Of a DNA stretch of 64,000 nucleotides, positions 1 to 11,761 are shown in pieces (position 1 is the first letter of the stretch; every line of letters starts with the position of its first letter). The notes below the pieces were generated by a model. That model worked only from the letters and a program-made list of their open reading frames with translations, searched no databases and had not been told where the DNA came from. A program made the position numbers and the translations under genes. Origin of the DNA: Isoperla grammatica. Its lineage: Eukaryota > Arthropoda > Insecta > Plecoptera > Perlodidae. The stretch is from assembly GCA_945910005.1 (NCBI GenBank), contig OX246748.1:14425368-14489367 (forward strand), read 5' to 3'.

Positions 1-30
1 TTTAAGGTTTAAATACAAAGATTTGACGTT

Positions 31-206
31 AAGAGGAGGAAAAGAGAAATGGGAGGACGTGGACTGCCTTTCGCCTGGCTTCTCCCCGTCGATCTGTCCG
101 GATGGTGGCCCTACCAGAAGCATACGCTTCCGCCGGCATAGCTCTCGGGATCAGCAAAGCACACAAACCTGCCCACCACGATAAGTTAGCAGTCCCCACG
201 GGCATG
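31..206 (-). mobile_element. A-family SINE-like element, copy 1
   Basis: Reverse-orientation copy. It holds the conserved core with GAAGCGTATGCTTC and the TAGGG-CCA-CCCTA stem-loop (here with a mismatch, ATGGTGG instead of AGGGTGG), plus the 5' hairpin region ending in the TGGGCAGG block. Its 3' end is lost or degraded near position 31, close to the window edge. Confidence 0.75.
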
Positions 207-286
207 TTACTAAATTTGTGGATTGGTTTGAAAAAAAAAATCGATTCTTCCTTAATTCTTGGCAGTGTCTTCATTTCTACATAACC

Positions 287-425
287 GATAGAGGTGACTC
301 AGCCGTAAGACCGCGGCCTCGAGTCACCGGTTCGATTCCGGCCACTGGAAAACCTGACTGAACGTTTTCCCGAGATTTTCCTCAGACGTAAAGGAGAATG
401 CTGGGATTGAGTCCTACTAACAGTC
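287..425 (+). mobile_element. C-family tRNA-derived SINE, best copy
   Basis: A tRNA-like head with TGACTCAGCCGTAAGACCG followed by an intact Pol III B box (GGTTCGATTCC near 328-338) and a conserved tail with TTTTCCC, TTTTCCTCAG and GAATGCTGGGATTGAGTCC. The same order recurs near 4040-4180 and, inverted, at 10790-10915. No functional tRNA is implied because no acceptor stem forms. Confidence 0.65.
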
Positions 426-1100
426 CTCTGACATTCCTTCCCGACTATCCAAACACCCAACTACCATCCAACTACCTAGAGATAGTCACCTCTAGTATTC
501 TAGTCAGAAAATTATATTTGGGCAGTACCCCTAAGTTAAGTTAATTCGTCCTTCAAAAATCAATTTCCGAAGACGTTTTTTTTCAACTTTTTTCCTCATG
601 TTATATAATATGTATTGTCTTTTCGAATTGCCAACCCTTATGCTTTTGTCTTAATTTTTTGTTAAAATGTTAAAAGTTATCCACTTAGGAAATTTTATGA
701 AGATAGTATTTAATCCTGCTTGTTTATAATTTAATAAATTGTGTTTCTCCATGAAAAAAAATTAATTGGTATAACTTTCCACTTGTATAAATATCGGGTG
801 AAAAATTATTTAGCATTAATATAGAAGATACATTCTATACATAACAAAGTGCTTTGTGCGCACTTTCAAGTACCAGGCCTACTACACTGTCAGTCTATCT
901 GTCCACGAGATCTTCCACATCTCCGGTAACACCACATCCCGTATGTCTGTAACCATCTCTTCCCATGTCGACCGTTATCACATTCACATCCCATATTGCG
1001 ACACTACTCCACGCGTAACTTTTCATGCACTCTGCATTGTTGATACTTCTCGTCATCGACACTGGTGATTGATTATTAGCGATTTATTTGGGATGCATGA
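426..1100. other. AT-rich spacer, no feature seen
   Basis: The first 100 bases may be the 3' part of the C element. The rest is AT-rich with no ORF I trust, no tandem repeat and no recognised family. Confidence 0.4.
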
Positions 1101-1104
1101 CATT

Positions 1105-1221
1105 CAGAATTGATCTAGAGGGCAGTCATTGGCTCTATCTAAGGTTCCTTGATAGTTATGTTAAGAAGCATTTTTCACTGTTGCGCATTGTTGTCATTGA
1201 AGATTTAGAGGGCCGTGACTA
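1105..1221. mobile_element. E-family MITE-like fragment, copy 1
   Basis: Shares GATCTAGAGGGC, CTATCTAAGG, TTGATAG, TATGTTAAG and CATTGTTGTCATTGAAGAT with copies at 22207 and 47725. It lacks the left half of the internal hairpin, so it is internally deleted. Confidence 0.55.
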
Positions 1222-1387
1222 TAGCTCTGCCCATCCACAATGAAAATTAACAGTTACAGTATAACAGTAAGGTTTTAACCTATCATATTGGTTGATGAGA
1301 GTCCATTTGTTGCTCTTCAGCCAATAGGATTGGTTAAAACTTTCTGTTACTGTTACTGTTACAGTTAATTTCCATTGAGGATGAGCT
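1222..1387. mobile_element. Short hairpin MITE
   Basis: Terminal inverted arms around AATGAAAATTAAC...GTTAATTTCCATT, extended inward by ACAGTAAGGTTTTAACC against GGTTAAAACTTTCTGT, so nearly the whole unit folds back on itself. No transposase. It abuts the E copy on its left. Confidence 0.6.
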
Positions 1388-2332
1388 TTAAGGGTCCTAA
1401 ATAAATGTCCTAACTAGAATACAGCCACCTGTTTTGTGAATAGATATTGAATTCGTGATTTAAGGTTGTGTATGTTTATATTTTGTTGACATCAAAGTAC
1501 AATACATTTGCTAACAACTATCTAGTAATTATATCCACTTTTATGCGGAATGACATTTTTAATTAATTGTTTCCGATACCATAATATCTACATAATTATA
1601 CCAATTTGTAAATTCAAAACTGTCAAAATAGTATCGAAAATATGATTAGTTAAAAACCGTATTCCACATGCGAGTTGACTCACAGACGCACGAGAATTGG
1701 GCTCCAAAAGTGTAAAGCTGCGATTTCAGTTTTTTAGTTTTTATTTATTTTTCCCATTTGTGTATACATGGATGATACATTATGAAATTTGTATGCTCCA
1801 ATAAGATAACACTTGAGGCGGAGCATACTTTTTCTTATTATGAATATAAACAATACATGAACAATAATGGTAATTGGGTAGCACATCAAACATTTTAACG
1901 TATACATATTACTATAGTCATTTCTGTCGTAAAATAGATTAACGTACAGCAAACTATAACTAATCTTAAAAATAATTATTAATAACTAACTAAAGTTAAC
2001 GGTTAACCATTTATAAGTGTTAAATGGAAACATAGTAAATATTGGTAGGTTATGAACAGGTTTAGATTTTAGAGTGGCATGCTTATAGGAGCATTAGATA
2101 GGTACACATATTTAGTTCCAGATATTTAAAACTTTCCTTCAAATTATAGTTAAATATTCCTAAAGTTAGCTTTTTCAGTGTGATGAACAGTATTTTTGTT
2201 ACAGTAGTTTACGAGACATATATCACGTGTTTTTATATTGACTTAGAGAATGATTTACAGTTTATAACATTGTTTATAAAGCTTATTGACTCTGTAAGGA
2301 GCCATTTCTTTGAGTGGAGATTGAATAGTTGC
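1388..2332. other. AT-rich spacer
   Basis: About 950 bases of low-GC sequence with only short chance ORFs. No repeat family, RNA gene or regulatory site is recognised. Confidence 0.45.
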
Positions 2333-2338
2333 TTTGAC

Positions 2339-2815
2339 TTCGAGGATGTGCTCGGCGCGGCGTGGCATGGCGTGGCGCGGATTCTCTTCGCCAGCCATTT
2401 CACTTGCAGATTGCACGATGCGTTATCTGTGGCCTAGGCCTAGGGCCCTAGGCCTAGCCTAGGCCTAGGCGTTTTGCTTACCTGTGTTGTTACAATGTTT
2501 CGCCACGTCCTTCCACGCTTGAACACGCAAAACATTACTTTTATAGTGTTTGTGGAATATATTATACACGATTTCTCTCTTTTCGACAGCCAACAATAAT
2601 CTTTCGGCAAAGTCTTCAGTCATTTGTTTGTTGTCGTAATCCCAATTTTTAATTGGTCATTCAAAGTGACGTCATGCCGAGCGTGGAGTTCGCCGGCTGA
2701 AATATTGAATATTTTCAATCCTCGGATAGAAATCCACGGGATCCTCGGCCGGGGAATAGAGCACTCTGATTGGCTGAAATCTGAATCCGCGCCGCGCCAC
2801 GCCGCGCAATCCTCG
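2339..2815. mobile_element. Possible TIR element with GC-rich ends
   Basis: CGAGGATGTGCTCGGCGCGG at the left is answered by an inverted GC-rich block ending CGCAATCCTCG near 2805-2815. The inside is AT-rich, and carries a palindromic CCTAGG cluster at 2433-2471 and one TGACGTCA at 2667. The termini are imperfect and no target duplication was found. Confidence 0.4.
2433..2471. repeat. CCTAGG palindrome cluster
   Basis: Overlapping CCTAGG palindromes alternate with GGCC and give a near-perfect self-complementary run. It might extrude as a cruciform. No function assigned. Confidence 0.7.
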
Positions 2816-3208
2816 ACTGAAATCCCAGCTTAAAAGAGACATAAAACTTTCTCGCTCGGCTCACCTTCAGCAAACCACAGCCTTTGCGATCTCCTAGTAA
2901 GAAACTTCCACCGCCCTTCACATTTCAGAATGTCAACGTCTTCGCTTCGTAAAACTTGCCAACGTACCATGCAATACAAATTATTAACGCACATAAAGTC
3001 TCGAACCGACGTCCGATTCTTATATACTACCCCTTTCATGCACTTTGTTCACCGAAAACCGACAGATTTGTGGTGTTCTTTCATTTGTTAATACACAAGC
3101 CTCACGCCCATAGTGTTTGGGGGTTTCAGTCTTCCAACATACGGCCGTTAATTATCACTAATAAACCTATTTCAACTAGATAGTATAGGAACTGGAGAAG
3201 TAGAATCC

Positions 3209-3505
3209 TTGAGTGAGTAATATAGGGTAGAGTCGCAACGCAATCGGCAGTTTGTCTACCGCCTTATGCTGCCCAACATACTTTAGTCGAGTAGTAGAAG
3301 TTCGCCAAGCGACACGATGACGTAGCTTTCGGCTGTCTTCGTATATCTTCGGTGAAGTAGCCTACCAATCAGACTCCGTCATCGCGTCGCTTGGCGAACT
3401 TCTACCAAAGATTAGACAGTAGGCTTCTACTAAGTATTTTGGGCAGTAAAGGCGGTAGACAAACTGCCGCTGGCGTGGGGCCTCTACCCTATGTTACTCA
3501 CTCAA
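3209..3505. mobile_element. Hairpin MITE, 297 bp
   Basis: The 24-base ends TTGAGTGAGTAA..GGGTAGAG and CTCTACCC..TTACTCACTCAA differ at one base. Inner arms CGGCAGTTTGTCTACCGCC and GTAGAAGTTCGCCAAGCGAC are also mirrored on the right side, so almost the full length is a stem. No clear target duplication was found. Confidence 0.75.
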
Positions 3506-4035
3506 CGGTAGAAAATTAAGTCTGTACTATAAGACTTGGGTATTTCGTCAGCTGAGACTAAAGTTCATACCACATCAACTTCCAACCCTCCATAAAAACA
3601 ATCCATAACTCAGGGGGTTATGAGCCCCCCCCCCATCATATCAAGGAATGTTGCAACTTGATGTAGTACAGAGTTTAGCTACGTTAGGACAACTTAAACA
3701 ATTCGCGTTCATTTATGCGCATTTTAATCTACTTTATTACCCAATTTATTAAAATACCCGAGTCTTGATCATAAAAAGTAACTTCTCGTGCTCTTTACAC
3801 CTGTTATAAGAAGCGCCATTGCTCGGGATTATTATCTTTTCAACAAAATAATTATTATTGACGGCTGTAAAAGTAACGAGGTGTAGAAGCCGGACCGAGG
3901 TACTAAAACGTGGTGCATGATTTCACCGCTAGATGGCACTAACAACGCTTTCTTAGAGACACCTTGTAACGTGGGCGAAACAAACAATGAGCAAAGTCTA
4001 TGTATCTCAGAATAATGTTTTAAACTCACCGATTA
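3506..4035. other. Spacer, no feature seen
   Basis: Contains a short C run at about 3626-3635 and AT-rich DNA. No ORF of interest. Confidence 0.4.
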
Positions 4036-4039
4036 AGAT

Positions 4040-4180
4040 GGCTCAAACAAGGCTTTAGTTCGAGAGGTCGCCAGTTCGATACCCACTACGGGCAATCTCA
4101 ACCGAAGTTTTTTCCCGATGTTCTTCTGAGTCGCAAGGTGAATGCTGGAGCTTCAGGCATACTAATATCGTATCATAACA
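4040..4180 (+). mobile_element. C-family tRNA-like SINE fragment
   Basis: GAGGTCGCCAGTTCGATACCC is a decayed B box, followed by TTTTTTCCCGATGTT, CTTCTGAGTCG and GTGAATGCTGG in the order seen in the copy at 287. Confidence 0.5.
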
Positions 4181-4199
4181 ACGCACCTCCAATCATCAG

Positions 4200-4480
4200 A
4201 CAGCATGCCCCCGAATCAGACAACGCACCCCCGAATCATCAGACAACACGTCCCCGAATCTGACAACATGTCCGCCCCCGAATTATCAGACAACATGCCC
4301 CCGAATCATTAGACAACACGCCCCCGAATAATCAGACATGCCCCCGAATCATCAGACAACGCGCTCCCGAATAATCAGACAACACGCCCCCGAATAATCA
4401 GACAACGCGCCCCGAATAATCAGACAACATGCCCCCGAATCAGAAAAGTCGACCCCGAATCACCAGACAACAAGGCTTCT
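4200..4480. repeat. Minisatellite, about 20-23 bp unit
   Basis: Roughly a dozen variants of CCCCCGAATCATCAGACAAC in head-to-tail order, with small length changes between units. Confidence 0.8.
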
Positions 4481-4620
4481 GTCTCGCCAATGTTTTTCCA
4501 CTCGTGCGCGAATGTTATGAATTCTTTCCTAGTGCCGTAAGGTCTAAAGACGACGATTACGAACGCCAGCCAAATTTGTCACACTCGCAGGTGCGCAGAT
4601 TGAGCCTCTTAACTTTATTA

Positions 4621-4623
4621 TAA

Positions 4624-4662
<39 letters not shown>

Positions 4663-4690
4663 GAGAGGGAGAGAGAGAGAGACAGAGTCC
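4621..4690. repeat. (CAGA)n / (GAGA)n microsatellite
   Basis: About ten perfect CAGA units pass into GAGAGA, a compound purine-rich microsatellite. Confidence 0.9.
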
Positions 4691-4879
4691 TCGTGAGGTT
4701 CACTCGCTTACCCAGATGCCATTTATAAAGTGTGTTTGCGAAGTGGCTCAGTCTGCCTGCGTTATCCGTCCATCCACCTGGCAGGCCCCGCAGACGCAAC
4801 AGTCGGTCTGAGTCTTTTGGGCGCCGGCCCAGCCCGCCTGACTCACGACTTGGACGTCGCCTCCCTCCGGTACTGTTGT

Positions 4880-5470
4880 ACGGCTCACGCTAAGGTAACT
4901 CACCGGCGTGGACAGTCAGCTGCCTGCTATACCGGCGCACGCTAAGGTAACTCACCGGCGTGGACAGTCAGCTGCCTGCTATACCGGCGCACGCTAAGGT
5001 AACTCACCGGCGTGGACAGTCAAGAGGCTAAAAGCCACAACAGCTGCCTGCTTTACCGGCGCACGCTTAAATAGCGAACTGCCCGGCAGGCATCATTACC
5101 GGCGTGGACAGTCAAGGGGTTAAATGCTTGCTTTACCGGCTCACGCTAACGTAACTCACCGGCGTGTACAGTCAACAGGTTAAATGCCTGCTTTATCGGC
5201 GCACGCTAAGGTAACTCACCGGCGTGGACAGTCAAGGGGTTAAATGCCTGCTTTATCGGCGCACGCTAAGGTAACTCACCGGCGTGGACAGTCAAGGGGT
5301 TAAATGCCACAACAGCTAACTGCTTTACCGGCGCACGCTAAGGTAACTCACCGGCGTGGACAGTCAAGGGGTTAAATGCCACAACAGTAGCCTGTTTTAC
5401 CGGCTCACGCTGTGATAGCACACTGCCCGGCATGGCCCGCACCGGCATGGACAGTCAAGGGGTTAAATCT
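4880..5470. repeat. Minisatellite, about 54-72 bp unit, about 10 copies
   Basis: Each unit contains ACCGGCGCACGCTAAGGTAA and CTCACCGGCGTGGACAGTCA. The first three units are 54 bases; later ones gain a GGGGTTAAATGCCACAACAG insert, so the array is built from two unit variants. Confidence 0.85.
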
Positions 5471-5919
5471 CACAATAGCTGCGTGCATTTGTTTAATTAT
5501 TTGTTTATTTATGTTTATTTATATGTATCCATTTATTTCTCTTTACATAATTTGTTTAAATTTAATTTTTGTGTATAATCATCAACTTCGTTTTAAAGAC
5601 CATGCCGAGCAAACAGAACTCTGCTGTACCGTCTATTGTCAGAGATGCACATGCGGTATTGCACGACGTAGTGCGACAGTCGCGTGCACAATATGCAGGT
5701 CACGCATTGAATACTAGACAACGTCACAACACAACAACAGAGAAGATGAAAGGCGACGCCACTGGACTTCACGGGTGAGCGCCGCTGTTTGTATTATGTA
5801 TTATCTCATGTCGAACCCGGGGCTTTAAGCCTCAAAGCGGCTGGCTGATGTAATAGACTGTGTCCGACCCTATCTGGTGACTACGCACATTACACCCGTG
5901 TTAGAACACCCTTTACTAC
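5471..5919. other. Spacer between minisatellite and G element
   Basis: AT-rich start (5480-5580), then ordinary sequence with a 101-residue chance ORF whose codons show no recognisable domain. Confidence 0.4.
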
Positions 5920-6236
5920 TCATAGGTTGCACGTACGTCACATCTTTGCGCGTGGTGGCCACATTTGTGATCAAACTTTGACGTTGCCATGGAGAAACAA
6001 TTGAAGGCTGTTGTGGTAGAACACAGAAATTCTTAGTTCTTTAAAATTCAGCGTGTTTTTTAAATACAATTGGTACTTGTCGTAATTTTTTATTGTTTTA
6101 TTGCTTATGTTTACTTTTTAAATTCTAAATAAGGCTTATTTATCGAATTTGAATAGTATTTGCCAATGATCTAGGATTGGTCCTCATCGATTGTGTCGCA
6201 ATCATGGCCGCTGTGACGTCACGTGGGAACTATGAA
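5920..6236. mobile_element. G-family nonautonomous TIR element, copy 1
   Basis: Ends TCATAGGTTGCACGTACGTC and, on the opposite strand, TCATAGTTCCCACGTGACGT match over about 23 bases with gaps. The second copy at 7701 is colinear and clearly homologous over its full length. The right terminus carries TGACGTCA overlapping CACGTG. No transposase, so it is presumably mobilised in trans. Confidence 0.75.
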
Positions 6237-6249
6237 TACTGGCCCCAAT

Positions 6250-6446
6250 GTAAGTATTCGCAAACCGACCTCATATCAGAACCTTATCTATGGCCCCTTT
6301 CATGCACGCGAATTCAAAGAAAAATCAACAGATTCCTCGCGTTCGTAAAATTAATGCAGTCCTCTTCCACAAGCCTAATTAGCCACGCCCACCGTTTCAG
6401 GTAACCAACAACGGACGGTCGTAAATTATCCCTTATGGATCTGTTT
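6250..6446. mobile_element. X segment, outer arm of the H element
   Basis: The terminal part (CGTAAATTATCCCTTATGG...GTTTCAA) reappears inverted next to the second H copy at 32886-33035. A more diverged relative may lie near 2950-3180. It is interpreted as an outer terminal repeat of the larger H element. Confidence 0.45.
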
Positions 6447-6884
6447 CAATAGGCAACACGCGTACGATTTTTTTTGTTAAACCAAACACTTAGTTTAATA
6501 GTATCAGATACAAAAAGTATATTAATGCAAGTCCCAAGTAAAAAAGAAATTTTTAAATAGGTTTAATGTGGTCGCATTTATTGAAGTTTAAATTCGGGGA
6601 TCTGAAACGCGTACAGGTGGCTGTGACGCAATGATTCTGTAGACGTGGCGTAACAGACCAATCATCGCTGAGGCGGTGAGCGTACACAGTACAAAACCAT
6701 GACGTCAAATCCACTCTACATGGCGGCGGCACGTTTTTCGCGCCCTTTTATTTATCGTTACTAAACCAATTATTTTGAGGCATAGACTGATCCTTTTTTC
6801 AAAATTCAAAGACACAACATTATTAAATGAGAGACAAGGTATTTAAAAATCGATTTAAATTTTCATACGCGTGTTCCCTATTGG
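6447..6884. mobile_element. H-family nonautonomous TIR element, copy 1
   Basis: Ends CAATAGGCAACACGCGTACG and inverted CAATAGGGAACACGCGTATG. The 430-base interior matches the copy at 32456-32885 almost end to end, including GCGTACAGGTGGCTGTGACG and CGCGCCCTTTTATTTATCG. One TGACGTCA at 6700. Confidence 0.75.
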
Positions 6885-7025
6885 ATGATAGAAACTAGAA
6901 AAATAGAAAATTTAGTCGGTCCCATAACAAAAAAAAAGCTGGAAGACAATTAATGCTAGTGTAGACCGTTTGTCCTACCACCTTGTATGTTGGAATAGTC
7001 TAGTCCACACACGATATACCTGCCG

Positions 7026-7054
7026 TGTTTATCGAGCCCCCCCCCCCCCCCCCC
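7026..7054. repeat. Poly-C tract
   Basis: About 18 consecutive C, then CGCCCCC. One of several long G/C homopolymers in the window. Confidence 0.9.
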
Positions 7055-7700
7055 GCCCCCTACGACTACTTGGCAACAAGTAGGCTGCAGTTCTCTGCCT
7101 CCCTCCACAGCACTCACTCTGCTCTGTGATATTCGTTTTTTGGCTAGACAGGATAAAAATGTTAAACTTCCAGACAGACACACGCGAATTTCTTCGCTTG
7201 CGAATGGGCCATTTCGGAAATGGCCTCCGTCCGTGCTTTTGTTGTGCTTGTGACGTCAGAGGGGGAGATGGTCAGGGGTTGGGGGATCAAAGATGGCCGC
7301 CCTCATACGCTGGGTTTGAGTGAAGACGTTGTCATAGCTTACAATACATTACGCCGCATTTTCTTTAAACGGTGAAATAAAAAGGCTTAACGACTGCATG
7401 ATCTATTGCATCATATGTACTCTACCCGGCGAAAACATCTCCTCTGAGAATTATACAGCTATGACGTCAGCGCATTGCTTGGTACAGCGAGGCGACTTTA
7501 CCATGGTGAGCTGCGATTCAGTTCAAAATTGTGATGTCAGTTATTTGTTCTACACGATTAATTTATTAATTTATTAAATGTCTATCGTGTACTGGGTTAC
7601 AAATGAGAAAAGTAAATTTAATAAAAAGACAATTAATAAGAAGGAAAAAACCATAACAAAACAAACATGCAGAAAAGAGAACTAGATCAAAAAAACTAAT
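7055..7700. other. Spacer with two CRE octamers
   Basis: TGACGTCA at 7251 and 7462. No coding region; the phrases CAAAGATGGCCGCC and ATTTCGGAAATGG stand out but match no family known to me. Confidence 0.4.
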
Positions 7701-8016
7701 TCATAGGTTGCACGTACGTCACATCTTTGCGCGTGGCGGCTACATTTGTGATCAAACTTTGACGTTGCCATGGAGAAACAATTGAAGGCTGTTGTGGTAG
7801 AACACAGAAATTCCTAGTTCTTTAACATTCAGCGTTTTTTAAAAATAAAATTGGTATGTGTTGAAATTTTTAACTTTTGTATTACTTATGTTTACTTTTT
7901 AATATTTAAATTAGGCTTATTTATTAAATTTAAATAGTATTTGCCAATGATCTAGGATTGGTCCTCATCAATTGTGTCGCAATCATGGCCGCTGTGACGT
8001 CACGTGGGAACTATGA
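7701..8016. mobile_element. G-family nonautonomous TIR element, copy 2
   Basis: Colinear with the copy at 5920, including CCATGGAGAAACAATTGAAG and TTTGCCAATGATCTAGGATT. Scattered substitutions across the whole length suggest old insertions. TGACGTCA at 7995 in the right end. Confidence 0.75.
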
Positions 8017-8845
8017 ATAAAAATAAAAGTAGCGTACGGTTAAGAATTAATCATCATATAAATTAAGAAATGTGTCTGTGTAATCTACCAACAGATCAGT
8101 AGGAGAGAGTCAACCCTTACACGTGCGATATTCGGCCACGTGACGTCATAACGGCCGATCTCGCGAGGACCAATCACAGAGCGGTGACTCAGTGACGGGG
8201 CATCTGTGAATGTGTCTGTCGCAATGGATGCAAGCGAGGTGACAATGCCGCCATTGTTAATTGTCACGAGCAAAGATGAGAGAGTACCTGTTGAATGAGG
8301 AAGTACCGCGATGATCAGACGATGAATCAAGGTTGTGAAACGAGGGATCGTTCAGTTTAGTGCGAGCCTAACTTGTTTTCTCCGTGACAACCACCAATCA
8401 GGAGCGTGGTATTCTTTCACGGGGAAAACAAATGAGTCGCGGAAAATATTTACCACCTTACAGCTGATAAAGATCACCATTGTTGTGGTCCATTTTTTTA
8501 CACCAAAATTCGTAGTCTCTTTTTAAGAAAGAGTCGAATATTGACCACTGAAAATAGACTGTATGTATTGTGGTGGCAAGATTCAGTCAACGTTTAAGAC
8601 ATTAATGCCCATATGCAGAAAAGACCATGGTTAGTATGGAACTGTTTTATACAATAAACTATGCCTATTGATAATGATAACGTTACTTTATTGCATTTAA
8701 TATTGTTTAACTTGTATAAGCAGGGTCAATCGGAAGGAAAATATTTTTATACTTAAATTCGCCCATTTATCATAATTTTCTTGTATGTTTGACCTGTGTG
8801 TTTAAACTGATTGCATATGTAAAAAAAAAGGAAAAATAAATACAC
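8017..8845. other. Spacer with one CRE octamer
   Basis: TGACGTCA at 8141 sits in CCACGTGACGTCATAACGGC, resembling a G-element end. The remainder is AT-rich and ends in an A-rich run near 8819. Confidence 0.4.
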
Positions 8846-8848
8846 TAT

Positions 8849-9055
8849 TATTATTATTACTATTATTATTATTATTATTTCGCATTAGAAACACAAATTC
8901 CATAACAGTTAGGACTTAGGAGTATTCTGTACTCCTATATCTGTACTCTGTACCTGTATCTGTACTCTGTACCTATCTGTATCTGTTTCTGTATCTGTAC
9001 CTATATCTGTACTCTATACCTACTCCTATACCTGTACTTCTATATCTGTCTGTGG
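8849..9055. repeat. (ATT)n followed by a CTGTACT-type minisatellite
   Basis: ATT triplets at about 8849-8880. Then at 8930-9055 degenerate copies of TATCTGTACTCTGTACC follow with 12-23 base spacing. Confidence 0.75.
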
Positions 9056-9990
9056 ACTGCGATATCGCATCGCCTAGCGCCTTGTATACTGCGCCAGCTC
9101 ACCGCCGCTGTTACGTGTCAGTTAGTTCCCGATGGCGCAATGTTATTCTTCGAGGAAAGTTCCTCAGTCTTTGCCAAAGATCTTCAAAGATCTTGGGCTG
9201 TGTTGTTTGTGACCCAAATCACGGAAGTCTAACATTGTCTGCGCTTTGAGCGTAGGGCAGTGGCATGGGTTGTTGTTTTGCATACTGTTTCCGTAAATAC
9301 TAAATACCTGATTGTCTACAACCAATAACTTACGTTCTACCCTAGAATCTCTTTTCACGGTGAGCTGTAAAATGATAGTTCCAAAAAACAAACTAAAAAA
9401 TATATCAATCTAAAGCGTGTCTTTATATAAGCTTCACTTCATTCATCTGATTATAAATTACCATCGGTTTGTTTGATATTCATATTAATTTATTTAGCTT
9501 ATGTTACATTAGAACACAAACATGTTTTATCATACGATGTTGTAAAAATAAATACATTTTATCATACGTATACAATCCAGTTAATAATTTATTTAATTTC
9601 CTTAGTATTTTTATAAAATGCAAAGTACTCTTTTACGGAATAAAACCAATTTTCACAGTTTTAACAACAATTTTAAAACGTTCCAAGTTACGATTCCCAC
9701 ATCCGAACCCGGGTAAGTTCTGCAACATTGCCTTATCAGAACGACTATCTACGAAAGAAATGCACACATTCTAATGTTGGCAGAAAAGTTGTCTCCCGAG
9801 TGGAAAATGTAAAGAAAAGTGTTCGCTATGTAGAACGCGTGCTCGCAAGTTCCCTTACTGATTGAAATAAAATGTTTCTTGTCCGTCTGTAGCCTAGTTG
9901 TCTCATTAGTATTGTGGCCGACCACCGCTTGGTAAACAAACTAACCGAGATGATATCTTTATATAGCGGTGAGTTTTTACCGCTGTACGT
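9056..9990. other. Spacer, no gene recognised
   Basis: AT-rich with chance ORFs of up to 101 residues that show no domain. It may include the 5' truncated body of the reverse transcriptase fragment that follows, but the reading frame is not traceable before about 10100. Confidence 0.4.
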
Positions 9991-10099
9991 ACCATGCATC
10001 GCATCGTATGCCAATACCGTTTATCATTACGGTCTAATCGACTCGATGATTGCAATCAATCAATTAAATCTAGAGACTTGCCCATCGGTGATAGTGTCA

Positions 10100-10380
10100 T
10101 GTATATGGACAGCGTTGACGCAATAGATAGACGATTACTCCTCAGAACGTACTTGGCGTTCATCCGTCCAGTATTCGAATTTGCTTGTGGTGGTTTAGCC
10201 CCCCTTCTTGGCCCACTACTGTCCCTCTACGCATCTCTAGAAAGTCGAATTTTACGAAGAATTGCAAGACTCCCTCCCTGGGCCAAAAATGAAGACATCA
10301 AGGAACTTTTAGACAACAACCATATCTCAAACCGCATTCATCACCTTCATTTGAAATATGTTGATAAAATTACTAATTAG
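10100..10380 (+). pseudogene. Non-LTR retrotransposon reverse transcriptase, C-terminal fragment
   Basis: The frame ends in a TAG at 10378-10380 and encodes LLRTYLAFIRPVFEFACGG, then LYASLESRILRRIARLPPW and NEDIKELL. This order (Y..IRP.FE.., LE.. ILRRI, .PW..N.D...L) is the thumb and C-terminal segment of Jockey/CR1-type non-LTR reverse transcriptases. The catalytic YADD region is missing, so it is a 5'-truncated dead copy. The A/T-rich sequence to about 10560 may be its 3' untranslated end. Confidence 0.65.
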
Positions 10381-10689
10381 TAACGACAACCACAAAGACA
10401 TATGCTAGACATAATAACTCGCCCTATAATCTTATCCTTCAGACCAAAATTCAAATATCCATTACCGATCAATGTCATACTATAACTTCCTCTCCATGTA
10501 TTTAACTTTGTAACTTTAACTTTATATAATTGTATGTAATTGTGTTATTGTATGTACCTGTACGCTAAATTAAGAGGGTATGGCCATGCCCATAACGTCC
10601 TTCATTGGCCATCCTGTCCTTACACGGGACAGGAAAATAACACGACAAAATTTGGAAACATTAAATGTGAATATCTAATAATAGTTTTT

Positions 10690-10705
10690 TTCCTGAAATC
10701 TGCCC
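10690..10705. repeat. Poly-C tract
   Basis: Run of about 15 C. Confidence 0.85.
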
Positions 10706-10789
10706 CCCCCCCCCCCCACACTTTTCAGGTGACTTACTAGGTAGTGCACTACCGTATTGGGAATAGTTGCGAAAAAACGTCCGAGGGCT

Positions 10790-10915
10790 GATAGTGACTC
10801 AATCCCAGCATTCTCCTTGTTGTAACCGAGGAGGAAAACCCCGGAAAACCTTCAGTCAGAACTGCCGATTAGAGTCTCCCGTCTTATCGCTGAGCCATCT
10901 ATATCGGTTTTGAAA
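10790..10915 (-). mobile_element. C-family SINE fragment, inverted
   Basis: Reads backwards GACTCAATCCCAGCATTCTC and GGAGGAAAACCCCGGAAAAC, then a decayed B box and TATCGCTGAGCCATCTATA, mirroring the copy at 287. Confidence 0.6.
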
Positions 10916-11089
10916 ATATTAACCAAAGATCTCCTAACGGTGAAGTTTTACTTGAAGAGAGGCTATAGCTAAACGATCCATACAAAGCTATTATCCGAAT
11001 TATTAATCATCAGAATATATTAATGAAATCATTCCTTCCAAAACAAGTATCTAAAATACCAACATGAAAACCACCTGTTTATGTTTTTC

Positions 11090-11510
11090 TAATTCCTAAA
11101 TTTTACTTCAAAAAGCAGACTCTCCTTTGTCTCCGTCAAAGCTCTTTGAAATGCAAAGACGTTCACTCATTCAACTCACGTGGATTAAAAAATTACAGAA
11201 GTGCACGCGCGCTTTGACGGGCTTTCTCTGAACTAACCGCCAGCCGGGCGGCGCACGCACATCTGTACAGCTGGAGGATGGATTATTCATGTAAGACGAC
11301 GGACAAATGAATGTCGTTGCTTTGCGGGCTAGGAAATGAGAAAAGTGACATTAAGGTGTACCTCAAGGTTCTGTATTGTCTCCGGTGTAGTCAATGTCAT
11401 CATTGTAGGCTGGGTTGGGTGCGCGATATTGGGTAATCTTGTGTAATAGTGACACTCCTGATTAATTGGGCTCATCTCGTCTCATCGAGGTGACATTTTC
11501 ACTGCGCGAG
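11090..11510. promoter_or_regulatory. Candidate conserved non-coding element
   Basis: Repeat-free, ORF-free block of mixed composition inside the presumed intron. It is dense in developmental binding words: CTTTGT, ATGCAAAG (octamer-like), CACGTG, CAGCTG, GGATTATTCATG, TGATTAATTGG. Such clusters are typical of enhancers, but conservation cannot be tested here. Confidence 0.25.
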
Positions 11511-11572
11511 TTTTATGATGGCGGATTCACACAACTGGTTTCAAGATGTACTTTAAATTTTTTTTGTATTTG

Positions 11573-11722
11573 ATGTTTAACGACGTACTCAACAACTAGG
11601 TCATATGACGCCGGGGAGTGATTGGAGGGAAGGGACAAGACATAACGGGGACAAAAAGTGAGAGGACATGGACTGTCTTTCGTCTGGCTTCTCCCCCTCG
11701 ACCTGTCCAGCCGGCTAGGGTG
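11573..11722 (-). mobile_element. A-family element, copy 2 (3' part only)
   Basis: Inverted. It keeps the 3' tail GTTTAACGACGTACTCAAC, the pyrimidine-rich spacer and the CTGTCCAGCCGGCTAGGG edge, and lacks the 5' hairpin half. Confidence 0.7.
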
Positions 11723-11761
11723 ATGTCCTATGAATAATTCTTGATATGAACGGATCTTGAT

